64,000 bases of DNA from Flammula alnicola (taxonomy: Eukaryota; Basidiomycota; Agaricomycetes; Agaricales; Strophariaceae): NCBI GenBank assembly GCA_015499995.1, contig JADNRV010000105.1, positions 62,001 through 126,000 of the forward strand. Direction: 5' to 3'. The stretch's first letter is position 1. Each line of letters starts with the position of its first letter. The notes under the pieces are model-generated. The model worked only from the letters and a program-made list of their open reading frames with translations. It searched no databases and was not told the origin of the DNA. The position numbers and the translations under genes were made by a program. Positions 11,120-22,850 of the stretch are shown one piece after another.

Positions 11120-12090
11120 TTACCCAACCCTAATATTGAACTCCAAGGATTTCGATCATGGATTTGGCAAAACAAGAATGCTCTCCTGTGATATGCACCC
11201 TGATTATTCCGTTGCCTTCCCCTCGTTATTCACTCTGCGTGTACGTATCTTCATAGTAAGAACAAGCTTTCCCTCCACTTTTATACTGCAGTCATTTCAA
11301 TGTCAAGATCAAACGCCGATTGTGAAATAAGAAAGAACTAGGAGATGTGAGATGGATTGTTGTTCAAGGACAAGGCTGGAATAAGTTGGCGACTTTTAGC
11401 CCCAAGCACGTGATTCTTTCCATTATGTAACACTCTCGAGCTGGTCAAATGCATGAACTGGTTTGTTTACGGTGTGTGGCATAGTTGAAAACACAGAGGA
11501 CTTGTAAATTCAAAGTCTCTCCGTTTACCTAGAGCATCTCTGAGACAAATTTTTATGCATTTATTATTCTTCATGCTGTAAAATAGGTGAAATTAAAAAT
11601 ATTATCATTGTCTACATTGAAAACATAGTCTAATGCAAAGAAAGGAGGCCAAAACCACTACTAATCATATAACTAACTCCATGACAAGTGGCACTTGGTT
11701 AAAATGGTGATGACTACCCCCACTAGACCTTAAATCATATATATCTACCTAAGGAGACGTATGGACATCCTTTGAGATTGTAGCACCTCACGAAGAAGAC
11801 ATACATTGATGGCCAGTGATGGAGTAATGGGGCCTATGGACTGTGGCGAGGGTGAGAGGGGTAAACAGGTCAGGAGAATACATATATTGCTGTGAGGGGA
11901 GCTTGAACAGCGTGGTGGGCTTGGGAGGCATGCAAACACAACGACGAGGAAGATGATGGTGGTGGTAAGAGGAAAGATGCACCAATCATGCGGATGTGCA
12001 CTGAGTTGGGAGTAGCGTTGCGCTGGCGTTGCATATATAAGTCCGGAGGGTGTATATAATTATGTAATATACATATCCAATTTTCCGCTA
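11120..12090. other. No gene seen
   Basis: AT-rich DNA without a supportable frame. Simple AT runs are present and all candidate frames are below 70 codons. Confidence 0.4.
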
Positions 12091-12372
12091 CAGTGACTTG
12101 CATATCAAACTGCACACGGATTTTTTTCGACTTGCTGACAAAGTGAAGGTGCTTCGCGGCATGCCTCGGCCAACAACACGGAGAGTCGGAGACTGAGTTT
12201 CGGAAGTGGGAGCCTCTCCACCGACTCTCGGCACTCAACCGCCGAGAGGCACCATCAATCACTCCCGAACCTCCGTCTCCATGCTAGCAGCCGAGGCATG
12301 CCGCGAGGCACCATCACTTTGTCAGCAAGTCGAAAAAAAAAATTCTTGTGCAGTTTGATATGCAAGTCACTG
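12091..12372. repeat. Long imperfect hairpin
   Basis: CAGTGACTTGCATATCAAAC at 12091 reappears as its reverse complement ending at 12372. The match continues inward for about 80 bp, through TTTTTTTCGACTTGCTGACA and GGCATGCCTCGGC, with small length differences in the T/A run. Between the arms lies about 120 bp that itself contains CCGACTCTC/GAGAGTCGG words. This is the form of a foldback element or MITE; I see no clear target duplication. Confidence 0.75.
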
Positions 12373-12491
12373 TAATGTAAATTACAAAAAATGTACTGTA
12401 AATTACATTTTTTAGGATGCACGTGACCTTCTAGGCAGCAGAACCGCAGCGTCGAGCACTGAGCAGCGCGACGACGACGGGTTTCTCGTCA

Positions 12492-12806
12492 CTATACCCA
12501 TGATGGCAATTCAAACACACCACTATCCTCCTTCTCCTCGCTGCCAGCCATGACTTTCTGCGAAAAAAAGGCAGCTTTCGCTACATTCCTAACCACCGGG
12601 CCGTCTGCCAAAATCTCTTCAAGCTCGACGGATGCCATGTCAATATCCTCGTCGTCGCCCTCTGCTTGTAGGGTATGGCTAGTTGTGATGGTGCCGGTGC
12701 TTTAAGGGTCGTCATCTGCGAGCATCCTCGACAGATCAACGTCTTCTTCATCATCGGATTCATCATTGTTGGGATCCAGCTTTGCACTTGCACCCTCGTC
12801 GTCCAT
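12492..12806 (-). pseudogene. Acidic coding remnant with one internal stop
   Basis: From an ATG at 12806 the minus strand reads an Asp/Glu-rich segment (NNDESDDEEDVDLSRMLADD). It meets one in-frame TAA, then continues in the same phase with SVELEEILADGPVVRNVAKA to a stop at 12492-12494. Acidic tails of this kind end several fungal DNA transposases, so it may be the C-terminus of a decayed one, but no catalytic block is visible. Confidence 0.4.
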
Positions 12807-12839
12807 TGATCATAGTAGCCGTTCAACGTCGAAGAATTC

Positions 12840-13686
12840 GATGACAGGATTCGGGTGAGCTGATTTTCGGACCTGAGACAATAAGGTTAGAAAGCATCGC
12901 AAGAGGCAGAGCAGGGTAAGTACGCACTCGTGAAGGCCTGATTGACGCTTTCCACTGTTGGAATATTGAGCGCACACAAAAGGTTCATGCGACGTTGGTG
13001 TATGCTTGGCATGGCCTCACACGTTCTTCATCTATTTCACATTAGTTTCTACCACGTGGGCTCGTCATTACTGCTATGTAAATTGTATATAGCTAGTGTA
13101 AATTAGAGACGAAGCCCTCGCTCGATTGCGAGGGTCCCTATTCAATCCGAGTAACCGACGCGGACACGGTTATTTCAACATCCACATTGCTGCAAGACTT
13201 CGGATTTTACCTGCGGCAGTCAGCTTATTACCCTTGGACATTATATACATTATAAACATGACCCTCCTCCCAAGATGTATATAAGTAGTAATTTACTGTA
13301 AATTACCTATGTAAACTAGCTGTGACCGTGCGTTGCATGGTGCTATCGATTATTCAGATAAGTATTCTGAGCGGTGTGATATTTGCTAAGCGGTTTGTGG
13401 TTTTCCTGGACGAAGGTCAACTTCTAACAATCGTACACAACTCTGACCATTTATGGCAGAAGTAGCCACTTGTCATCAATGATCGATCTTATTCATCTGT
13501 TTCGACCTCTTGTCATCGTCAAAAAGCAGGCAAAAAAATCCAATTTCTGAACACTGAAAGCTCTGCTCGACAGAGAACCAATGAGATATTCGACCTCGAA
13601 AAAGACTCGCAAGAAAATCGCGGCTTGCTGGCGTGCAAAACGCCGCAGAAGCCAGAGCCCCACGTGAGAAAAATGTTTTCAAACAT
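12840..13686. other. No gene seen
   Basis: Mostly AT-rich. A short possible coding stretch on the minus strand at about 13010-12940 (PSIHQRRMNLLCALNIPTVE) may be a further exon of the acidic remnant at 12492-12806. Confidence 0.3.
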
Positions 13687-13694
13687 GTTATGGA

Positions 13695-14271
13695 AGGACC
13701 TCCGAAAATACCCTGGTAGGTCAGATACAAAAAACCAAAAATTTCTGGGTTTGCGGGTGAAGAAAAATTTTTGTTTTGGGGCCCAATTTCGGGTGAATTC
13801 CCAACCTGACCTCCAAAATTTCGCGATTTCGGGTGAACAAAATATCTGACCTCGGTTTTGCTCATATAATTAATTGGCGATTTTAAATCATTTATTAATC
13901 ATAAGCCTCGTCATTTCACACACTTAAACTTCTTATCATTATCTTAGTCTACAAATTGTCATCGTCGTAGGTCCTCTTCGCCAACGTTCTTCTTCTTTCA
14001 CGTATTGCATTGTTCTAACAATTTGCAGAGGAGGATGGGTGCCACTAAGTACATTTTGCATATGGTTCTGGTTGTCGACGGCAGTCGGGTGAACAACATC
14101 TGACCTTGGACGGCGGGGCCGACTTTTGGGTGAACAATAGCACCTTACCTGAGTGAAAATTTTTGGCTCTCGATGGGTGAACACAGCCAAAAATTATCTG
14201 ACCTTCACAGTCTTTGGCTGCGATTTCGGGTGAACTGGTATCTGACCTAATAGGGTATTTTCGGAGGTCCT
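13695..14271. mobile_element. 577-bp non-autonomous DNA transposon with 8-bp target duplication
   Basis: The left end AGGACCTCCGAAAATACCCT and the right end (reverse complement of the same, ending at 14271) form inverted repeats of about 34 bp with two mismatches. The 8-bp direct repeat GTTATGGA flanks the element exactly (13687-13694 and 14272-14279), which fits hAT-type insertion. Inside, the pair GGGTGAAC and ATCTGACC recurs at least five times on both sides, as subterminal repeats do. There is no transposase. A relative with CACCCGAA and GGTCAGA words lies at 44555-44870. Confidence 0.85.
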
Positions 14272-14279
14272 GTTATGGA

Positions 14280-16476
14280 CTAGCGCATCTCCGTGCTCCG
14301 CACGGTTCCTCGCTGAATCAGAATTGCATAAAGTTGTACTTACGTAGGTTTTTTTTTTTTTTTTCAGTAAACAGATACAGTCTGCTTGGTATACTGGAGA
14401 AATCTCCGAAGCTTCATTTTAGTGCAAAAAACACACAATCTTAAGCTGAAATTTCAGCTTCATTTGCGTAGGCGATTCTGAACAGAAACGTAGGCTAAGT
14501 TTCTAGCGTATTCTCGCACTCCGCACGGTTACTTGCTGAACTACATATAAACAGTATAAGAATGCATCCCAGTACTTGAAAACTATTGACAATTCAAAAT
14601 TTTTAGTGAAGCTCTGGTTTACTCTAAAAATAAGGATCTTAGGCTGAACTTTGGACCTTGCAAGTGATTGTGAAAGGAAAGGTAAGCATGCAGATTGGGA
14701 TGGTGCATGTACTATGCTTCAATGACAGCCTGAGTTGTGAATCGGGACTGAGAGAACGATTACAGAATTCCACTCACATTTGCATTGGCAGCCGTTCGGC
14801 AAAAGAAGTGGAGCACTGAATGCATTACATAAGCAGACGCCGATGCCAAACATATAAACAGTACAAAAATGCGCCCCTGCACCTGAAAGCTCTGGACGAT
14901 CTCAAATTCTTGGCTACAGTACGATGAAGAAACCTTCGAAGCTCCCTTTTAGTGCCAAAAAAATGGGCTTAAGGCGAAATTTGGACGTCGCAAGTGATTC
15001 TGACACGATGAGTAGCCGTGAGAAAATTAGCGCATTTATAGATATAGACTAGCGCGGTCGCGCGCTTTGCACGCTCCCTTAGTAGTAGCATCATATCCAT
15101 CCAATTTTGAAACTTTCATTTTGAAATTAAAAGGAAAAGAACCTTCACCCAGTTATTTTTCAGCTTTCTGGACTATTTTACAATAAATACAGTTGCAAGG
15201 AGGGCACATAAAATGGTTAGTGCTCGTCTGCATTCCATCTTGTATTTAAGCAAATTGGCTGCCTTCTATTTCTCTGAATGCCCAACATACTGCAATGCGT
15301 AAGTCATTCTCTTTCAGAATTATTTGTGTAGAATCAGAAAAAGATGAAGGTAAAAGAAAGAACTGGAATATTCGGTCGATCATCAAGGCCTAAAATGGTT
15401 TCAGGAGAGTTACATTTGAGTCACTTGTGACTGCCGGTGTAAATAAGTGGGGCGGGGCCAACAAAAAAAGGAACTCTTTATCGAAGACGATACTCAAACG
15501 GATAGTGAAAAGAAACATGAGAGGGTCAGTGGAAATCTCTGAATAATGATCTCTGTACAAGAAACAGAGTGATAAAATGGGATCGCAACCACGTTTGCGA
15601 AGCTGACGGCCTGAGAAACTGTGGGGCACCTAGCCTCTTTCGTTATAGAATTACACCTGGTATAAAAACCCCCACTTAGATACGCAACCCTAGAACTTGG
15701 GCTCACCTATTATAGTTGTAGTTCATGTGGAAAATTAATTAAATTAAATAAAAATTAATTAAATTAAATCGAGAGAGGGAAAAGAGAACCCAACACAACC
15801 TCTCAGCGGCAGAATAAATTAATATAAATTATGCAAAATGTACCATCATGGATGCTTGTTTATTGTAGCATAGAAATCCAAAAATTTCTCAAGCGCTTTG
15901 CACCCCAATGTATCTCGGACCATCAAATTCCATGTCCACACAAAATGCACATATTTTTTCTCTCGCGCAAAGTGCAACCTTAAGAAAAGACTACCAATAA
16001 AACATGGTTGTATTTGACAGACATGGCCTAAATTAATTGCATGGAATCTTTGCTACATACTGACTGGATTTAATTTCCAGTGAAAATTCAAGGCAAAATT
16101 TTCGATTTTTCCTCTACTTTCAGGGTTTAACTTTTTAAGATTTGAGCCTCAATACATAATTCTACATGTGTCTCTGAATTCTCAGGATTTTTTTGGGCTT
16201 GATCCTATGTTTTCTCATGTGCAAGTATGCAATCAGGATGTAGGAAAGGACGCCCAGAGCAGAATTTCGCATTTTTGGTCAAAAAAAGTGTGCAAAGTCT
16301 CCATTTTTTCCAGACACATTGAAGAAGGTAGGAGCAACATTTTTATGAGGACAAAGTGAAATTTTCTGCTGTGCTCGATCTTCCAAGGAGTACAAAGCTA
16401 TGTATTTCCTGCCAGATGCTTTGTTTACATGTGTATAGGTTTTCAAACTCAGTTAGGTCCTAATTGCGCTACACAC
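14280..16476. other. AT-rich region with diverged internal repeats, no gene
   Basis: Two segments share CTCCGCACGGTT(C/A)CT(C/T)GCTGAA (about 14302 and 14518). Others share ACATATAAACAGTA(T/C)A(A/G)(G/A)AATGC (about 14543 and 14850), as if an approximately 300-bp unit had been duplicated and diverged. AATTAAATTAAAT runs occur near 15735-15770. No protein frame is convincing. Confidence 0.4.
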
Positions 16477-17292
16477 CAGGCTCCTAAACCATCCTCTCAT
16501 TCGAGAATCCTCTTCATATAGGGTAGATAGGATGTTATCTAATCTTTGTTATCTAAGGACAAATAAATGACAACAGAACTTACGATGGGGATTCTCGATA
16601 GAGAGGCTGGCCCATTTTGGATTCGGTGATCTCGGGCATACCTACTTAGGGTTTATGTTTAGTAGATTCAACTTCATTATAATTTGATGTGTCAGCACAT
16701 CAATCACCAAAGGTCACCCTTTGGTCACATCCAGAAAAGGAGACCAGAGGAGACCAGCCACATTCTGCTTGCCCAGGAGGTTCATTGGCATAATAATGAC
16801 AATAAAAACAGGTCATATATATTTTAGGAATGTATTTGAACCTCTCATAAAATTACAGGGCAGATTTCTTAGGTTTTGACTCTGCCATTCATGAAAGATG
16901 TGTCGAAAAAGGCCCATTTCTGCCCTAGTGCTGCGTGGCCTCACTCAAAAAGCATGAAACTTCTCAGAGGCACTTAAGGTGCATACTAAAATATTCGTGC
17001 CAAGTTTCAAACCTGTAGGTTGAGTAGCCGTTGAGATATTCTCTGATATTCTCGATTCTAATCACACCTTTGGCCTGCTCCAGTCATTTCGAAAGAAATC
17101 GGGCAAGGTAGGGTGACTCGGAACTGCCGGGAGTTCAGCGGCAGCTCCAGCATGAGTGTTTTCGAGAAACGATGTATGGAGGCTATTGTAGAATTTGTTT
17201 GTGTTTTTTTCTTTTGGTGTTTTTTGGTGTTGTTGGTCGAAGACTTGAGCGGAAAGCGATGGTTGAATGAAAAGACGATAGATCATAGAGTG

Positions 17293-18501
17293 TCAAGGCA
17301 GAGCATTAACATTACCATAGAGGAGGGCTGCGAGCAAGGCTGGGTGGTGCCGGATGTAGATCTGGAAAGCATCCGAGCTCCAGCGCCCCATCGCCTGGAT
17401 AAGGTGGGGAGGAACGCCTGCGAGGGCCAGCGCCGTGGCACCACCAGCCCGGAGGGAATGTCCGCTGACGTCAGAAGGGAAAATCTTGAGGAGGCGCATC
17501 ATAAACCAGCGTCGAGTAGGGATGGTGCCATTCTCACGCAGCCACAGTTCAGGCTTGAGCGGAAAGAGGTTATCGCGAGATTTGAGATATGAAGAAAAGG
17601 CCTTGAGTGGATTGTCGCTGGAAGTTGTAGAGTGTATGAGGATGTGGTTGCCTTGAAATAGACGATCGGCTTTGTGGGAGGGAAGGAGAAAAGAGTTTGA
17701 CTCATCTCGAATCATCGAGACTAATCCACGCATGATGACCTTGCGATAATCTTGCAGAGAAGCTTTTTCGGGCCAAACGTTCTCACCCAAATGCATCAGC
17801 CCATGAAAAGAAGTGAGGAGGATAGCAAGGAACAGGCTGTTGTCGTGGGAGGCTGGTGGGGATAATGTGGATTGGACTGAGAATAATTCTTGGCGTGTGA
17901 GAGGTCGCTTTCTTGTGGTGGGCAATGCGCAGATTTTGGTGCAACCTACAAGCGTGCAAGTAACCAGTTTGTGCTTACGCACTTCGCGTACATTCGGATA
18001 GAAGGTTTCGAGCTGGCTACAAATTCCGGAGAGGTAGGACTTGACAGAGTTTGGCTTGATGTGATGGCACATGAAAACAATGTATAGGCTCAGGGTGTCA
18101 GGGGTGGGCTCGATATTGAAGGAATGGGAATGGCAAAAGGAAACATAAGACTGGAGGGCTGACGAGTATGAGGAGACTGAGGATGGTTCGAGGGCAAATC
18201 CAAGGGCAATTGCGCGCTCATGTTCGAGGCACTCATGAGACCAGGCGACCCGGAAAGGTTGCCTGGTCGAACGTGTATTGTTCATAAAGATACTGCCCCC
18301 AGCGAAAGACGAGGGGGTTGAAATGGTAATATGGCGATACGTGGGCAGCCGGCGCGTGCTACGTGGTTTTGGAAACGTGATAGGGCATCTGCGACCACAT
18401 TCTGGTTGCCCGGAATATGGCAAACGTGCAGCTGGACATTGTAGTGCATGAGAAGATCGACGGCAGTAATTAGGATAGGGTTGTAGGCGGGTGTCACCCA
18501 A
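17293..18501 (-). pseudogene. Tyrosine recombinase (integrase) of the DIRS-like element
   Basis: A 402-codon open frame overlaps the 3' end of the RT frame by 220 bp, which is usual for these elements. The C-terminal catalytic region carries SGHSLRAGG (residues 346-354, His and second Arg of the active site), GRW (372-374) and the nucleophile Tyr at 382 in FQIYIRHHP. The first catalytic Arg, expected in a GLxRLGE context, is His at residue 237 (GLMHLGE; codon CAT at 17793-17791). This would follow from CGT to CAT and should abolish strand cleavage. The protein would excise or integrate the circular DNA copy. The frame is open but probably inactive, hence the pseudogene call. Confidence 0.85.
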
Positions 18502-21500
18502 AGGCTGTGGAACATGGAGACAGTGTTCATGTTGTCAGTGCAGATCAGGATGCGAGTTGGGCGAGGCTGGATGAAACGGACAGCCCAATGGAGTGCAGAG
18601 AGCACCGCGTAGGCCTCCCAGAAGAAAATGGTCTTCGTCTCAGTAAGCTGAATGTCATATTGGAAGCCCCTGGCCAGTGCTGGGGACCAGAAACCCATGC
18701 CAAACAGACAGGCGTCTGTGTACAGGACATGGTCCACGAAATGCAGAGGCCAGTCAACCGACTCCATTAAAAATATGCCATTGGAGGTTTCAAGGTGGTC
18801 TGCGATCCAGATCAGCTCACGGCAGAGCTGCTTATTGACATATATCTCGCGCAGGGCCTGGGTCTTTCCCGAAATCTTGGCATAGAGGGTACTGAGGCCA
18901 GGACGGAGTAACGGGTACACATTTAGTGCCCAGTTTATCCAGCCGGCCAAACGCTGGTAGTCCAGAAGTTTGGGACGGTGGCCCGCGACGGCGAAGAGCC
19001 GAATGGCTGAGACGAGGTCGGATTTCGCGTCATCCGGCATCGTGATGGTCATAGCATTAGGGTCCACATCGAAACTGATGATGGTAATCTGTGGCCCCCA
19101 TATTTGTTTCTCTCTGTCATGTGGGATGCCCAGCTCGTCAAGAAGCTGGAGGAAATGTGCCTGTTTTGTAGGCATAAGAGCATCATATGGCGTGTAGTAG
19201 AGGAGGTTCCCTTCGAACTCCCAAGAGTAGGCATCATCGGCGTAGGCGAGCATGTCAGCGATGAGTTTGACGAAGATGGCAATCCATAGGACCAATGAAA
19301 AGAATGCGCCCCAGAGGCCGCCTGAAGCTCGACCTCCGAAGTTGTTGCAGCGGTCGACGTTATAACCATCTGGAGTGCTCACGACCTGTTTGATCTGCCA
19401 GTATTTGCTGACTGGCAAGGTTCGATATGCGCGTTTGACATCCGATTTCCAAAGAATGAGGCGCCGGTTAGGAAAAGCGACGTGCAAGCCTCGCAGGATG
19501 TGACCCAAGTCCTGGAGATTGTCGAGAGGAACCGAAACGTCGGACTTCTTGATCATGCTGTTTCTCGAGAATGGTTCCGAACTATGATTGACACACATTC
19601 AGAGTTTGGTGGAACGAGCTTTGTGGGCAACAGTGACTGGTACAGCCAACATGCCCGGGAGAAGCTTGGTGAAAGTTTCTGAGAAACACCCATAGTCGAT
19701 CTCCTTTTTGACCTGCTCCTTAACGAACTTGCAGTGAGCTGCATCACGTATATGGCTACGAGCGTCAAGCATGACAGGAAGAGAGACTGACATAGTGTCC
19801 GCCCAGGGCCAAAAACCATTTACAAGGCCTTCGCATATGGACGTGACGAAAGGAGTGTTCGGGTGTGTTGCGAGGTAGTCGGCAAACCTCGTGACTAGAC
19901 TGTCCACGGTCCGGGCTTGGCCCTGCTGGCCCGAGGGCTGACCCGGCCCGGCCCCAGAGGGCCACTCCATCCACCATTGGCCCGGCCCTCATAGGGGACA
20001 GGGCCAAGGCCTAACTGACCCGGCCCTCGGGGTCGACCACGGTCAGCCCGGGGCCGGCCCTCTTTTTTTTGGGTTCCAATTTCAACTTTCGAGTTTGCAT
20101 TTCATAGAGGTTGCACATACTATAGGGTATTATTAACATGTACACTACCACTAAGTAAATGTATCAAGACAGCAGTAGCAACTCCTCATCACACAGAGGA
20201 GGTGCACACCTGCGACATTGTGGCATCGAGACAGCAGTAGCAATTGCTATTGCTGCTCCTCGTTTGCCCATTGTGTCTGTGTCGTCATTGCACGTCGGCG
20301 TCGTGCCATCGAGTCGCTACCGCTGCTCCTCGTCTGACGTCGCCTGTTGCATCTGCATCACCGTTGCACGTCGGCGTCGTGGCATTGAGACAGGAGCAGT
20401 AGCAGTCACTACTGCTGCTCCTCATCCGACGTCGCCTGTTGCGTCTGCGTTGTCATTGCACGTCAGCGTCGTGGCATCGAGACAGGAGCAGCAGTCACGT
20501 CCGATGTTGCTTGTTGCATCCGCGTCATTGATGCACGTCCGCGTCATGGCATCGAGACAGGAGCAGCAGTAGCGACTGCTGCTGCTCCTCGTCCGATGTC
20601 ACCTGTTGCATTCGCATCGTCGTTGCACACCCGCGTCATGGTATCGGCGCGGCGTCAACATAGGAACAGCAGTTGCTGCTCCTCGTCGCCCGTGGCGTCC
20701 GCGTCGTTGCCCACCCGCATCATCACGGCATCGTTGAGACAGCAGCAGGGGCTCCTGCTGCTCCTCATCACCCGTTGCGTCCGCATTGTTGTTACACCCC
20801 CGAGGTGTCGCGGCGTCGTCCGTCATGGCCTCATCGTCGCATCCATGGCGTCGTGGCATCGATGCACCCTGGGACCCATGCGTCCGCATTGTTGTTGCAC
20901 CCCCGCGGCATCGCGGCCTCGTCCGTCGTGGCCTCGTCATTGCATCCATGGCGTGGTGGCATCGATGCACCCTGGGACTCATGCACCCGCCGTCGCACCA
21001 CACTGACCCGCGGCTTGTAGCATCGATGCACCTGCCGATGCAACCGCTGTTGCACCCGTGTCATGGTGGCATCATCGAGCCGCATCGAGACAGCAGCAGC
21101 AGTAGCAACTGCTGCTGCTCCTCGCCCGTTGTGTCCGCATCGTCGTTGCACACCCGTGGCGTCGTGGTGTCATTGCTGCACCCGCCGTTTCACCCGTCGT
21201 GTCCATCGTGTTGGCGTCGTCATATTGTTATCACCTCGTTGATGGTGTGGAGATGGTGGTGGGTGTGTTTGGGATGTCGGATGGGGGAGAGTGCGAAGGT
21301 GGACGTTGTGACTTCGAATATTGCTGGTGGCGACGTCCAGGGCCAGGGCCACCAAAAACTCCCCGGCCCTGGCCCGGCCCGGACCGTGGACAGTCTAGCG
21401 CCGACTCGTGACCACCACAGGTGATATGATCTTGAATAAGTGTGGGTTATTGGTGATAGTGGCAGTAGCGCGTTCATTGTCGAGTTCGTGTTGGGGTACA

Positions 21501-21626
21501 AGGGGAAGAGGCAGCAGTGTTTCAGAGGCCTTGGCGAGAGTAACACAAACGCCGCCGTCGTCGCTCCACATGAAACTCCTGGCATACGACGGGCGCGATG
21601 ACCAGAAATCGAACTGAGACCTCCTC
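18282..21626 (-). pseudogene. Reverse transcriptase-RNase H, interrupted
   Basis: From upstream (high coordinates) the frame reads ETLLPLPLVPQHEL and FKIISPVVV up to the inserted element at 19896-21397. It resumes in the same phase with RFADYLATHPNTPF and PFVTSICEGLVNGFWPWAD. RT blocks include LWKSDVKRAYRTLP, the FGGRASGG region and the catalytic box YADDAYS (about 19240). RNase H blocks follow: YTDACLFGMGFW, FWEAYAVLSALHW, ICTDNMNTV and VADALSRF. A TGA stop at 19601-19599 sits between STKL and MCVNH and most simply derives from CGA. The target duplication shows the insertion split a single frame: each side is in phase through GTCACGAG. Dead by insertion plus nonsense. Confidence 0.85.
19896..21397. 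mobile_element. 1.5-kb hAT-like non-autonomous element nested in the RT gene
   Basis: Inverted ends TAGACTGTCCACGGTCCGGG match perfectly at both sides and continue into GGCCCGG-rich subterminal DNA. The 8-bp repeat CTCGTGAC is present at 19888-19895 and 21405-21412. At the right side seven extra bases (GCGCCGA, 21398-21404) separate the inverted end from the duplication. The interior (about 20160-21230) is a minisatellite of roughly 100-bp units combining GCATCGAGACAG(C/G)AGCAGCAGT, TGCTGCTCCTCGTC and GTTGCACxCxCGxCGTCGTGG. The long frames there on both strands are repeat artefacts. No transposase is present. Confidence 0.85.
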
Positions 21627-22850
21627 TTATTTGCGAACTGCGGTACTAGATCCACACTCAGTGGATATGTGGCTGGCATTGCGACACTTCGCGCAGACGT
21701 GGGCATAGTTGCAAACGGCAGCAGAGTTCGGGCACTTGCCATCATTCCATCGTCTGCAAGCATCCCGTCGCCGGTGCTCAGTTGAAGTGGCAGACGATCT
21801 TCTTCCTCCGCGGTCCGAACTAGTTCCGGCTCCACTGCCATGCTGGAGCCAAAGGATGCTGAGGTCGGCGAACTGGGAGTGGTCAGTGAGAAGGAGATCT
21901 CGTCGTTGGGAAACTCGGAGATGTCGCTAGGTAGGGATGGAAGTGAAAAGCTGGCAGAGGAATTTTCCATAATGGATGAGCTCTGGTTGTCGGTGAGGAA
22001 AGACATAAATGATGGCGTCGATATACTGGTCCCAGGCGATAACCCAGTCGGAATGGGATCGAACAACTTTTGCTGGTGCAGAAGATCCAACCACAACTTC
22101 GAAAGGTCCCATTCGCTCTCGCCGTCGTTCATCAGGCGCGAGGGAGTAAACGCCCGAAAAGACATGGTCGAAGTCGACGACTCGTCCTGCAAGAATGTTG
22201 GCCCATTCATTGTTGGGGAACTGAGGGCAACGGGAGGAGTTGAGGAGCGAGGCCTTGGCAAGCTTGGGGTCCCGAGAGAAATTCTCGAGAGCAAGCTGGG
22301 TTTGCCTGAGCTCTGGGGAGAGGGTCGACGGTGTGATTTCTTCTTGTATGATCCACGGAAACTTCTGGACCTCAATCTTTCACCTGGCGCCCCCGAGGTC
22401 GGGCTCGTCATCAACGTCAGGGGACCTGTCGCGCTTCGCGGGTCGTGCGTGCTCAGCGGGGAAATCCTGTGCGTTCCCAACATCACTTCCTTCCCCTTCC
22501 TCATGCTCAACCTCTTCAGCTTGCACCTCGCCGCCCCGCTCAGCCGCCTTCTTCCTGAACCAATCAAAGTTGTCGAGCATTCCGAGATAGGACTCGAGAG
22601 CCGCAACAGCAGGCCCCGCTTGCGAATTGTCAGCATACTGGGCAATGATTTGCTGGATTCGGACGAATGCCTGCACCTTGGTAAGGGTGCCTGCCCGATA
22701 TTCGTCCACGCACTTGCCGCAACAATTGGAAGCCTCGACTGGCAGAGACGCAGCGGAAACCTCAGGTCGCGCTTCGCCTTCTTCAGTCATCGGATTCACA
22801 GCTGTGGTGTTCGGGGGCTCCGTAGATGCGGTATCCAACAGCTCCGTCAT
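21627..22850 (-). pseudogene. Gag-like protein of the DIRS-like element with two in-frame stops
   Basis: Starting at an ATG at 22850 the frame encodes an acidic N-terminal region (including LDNFDWFRKKAAERGGE), then a TGA at 22382-22380. In the same phase it continues through VQKFPWIIQEEITPSTLS, WANILAGRVVDFDHVFSGVY and WVIAWDQYIDAIIYVFPHRQ to a TAG at 21929-21927. It then reads a zinc-binding end, CRRWNDGKC...CNYAHVCAKC...HISTEC, and stops at 21627-21629. A C-terminal CCCH/CxxC-like finger is common in fungal retroelement gag proteins. Other open frames here lie in a different phase and are shadows, except where the RT frame begins. CGA to TGA and CAG to TAG changes explain both stops. Confidence 0.75.

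Noticed and set aside
16477..16703. Calling the 230-bp ends ordinary DIRS terminal repeats
   Set aside because: Possible in principle because DIRS elements have inverted ends, but the exact 9-bp flanking duplication is not expected for tyrosine-recombinase insertion. I kept it as an open alternative in the finding.
20160..21424. Long frames of about 130-210 codons on both strands
   Set aside because: They are in-phase readings of a GC-rich minisatellite inside the hAT-like element; amino-acid composition is repeat-driven.
21395..22645. 416-codon minus frame as the gag protein
   Set aside because: Only its last part (from about 21620) matches RT-type sequence. The upstream part is Ser/Pro-rich filler in the wrong phase, while the neighbouring phase carries the zinc-finger and conserved gag blocks.
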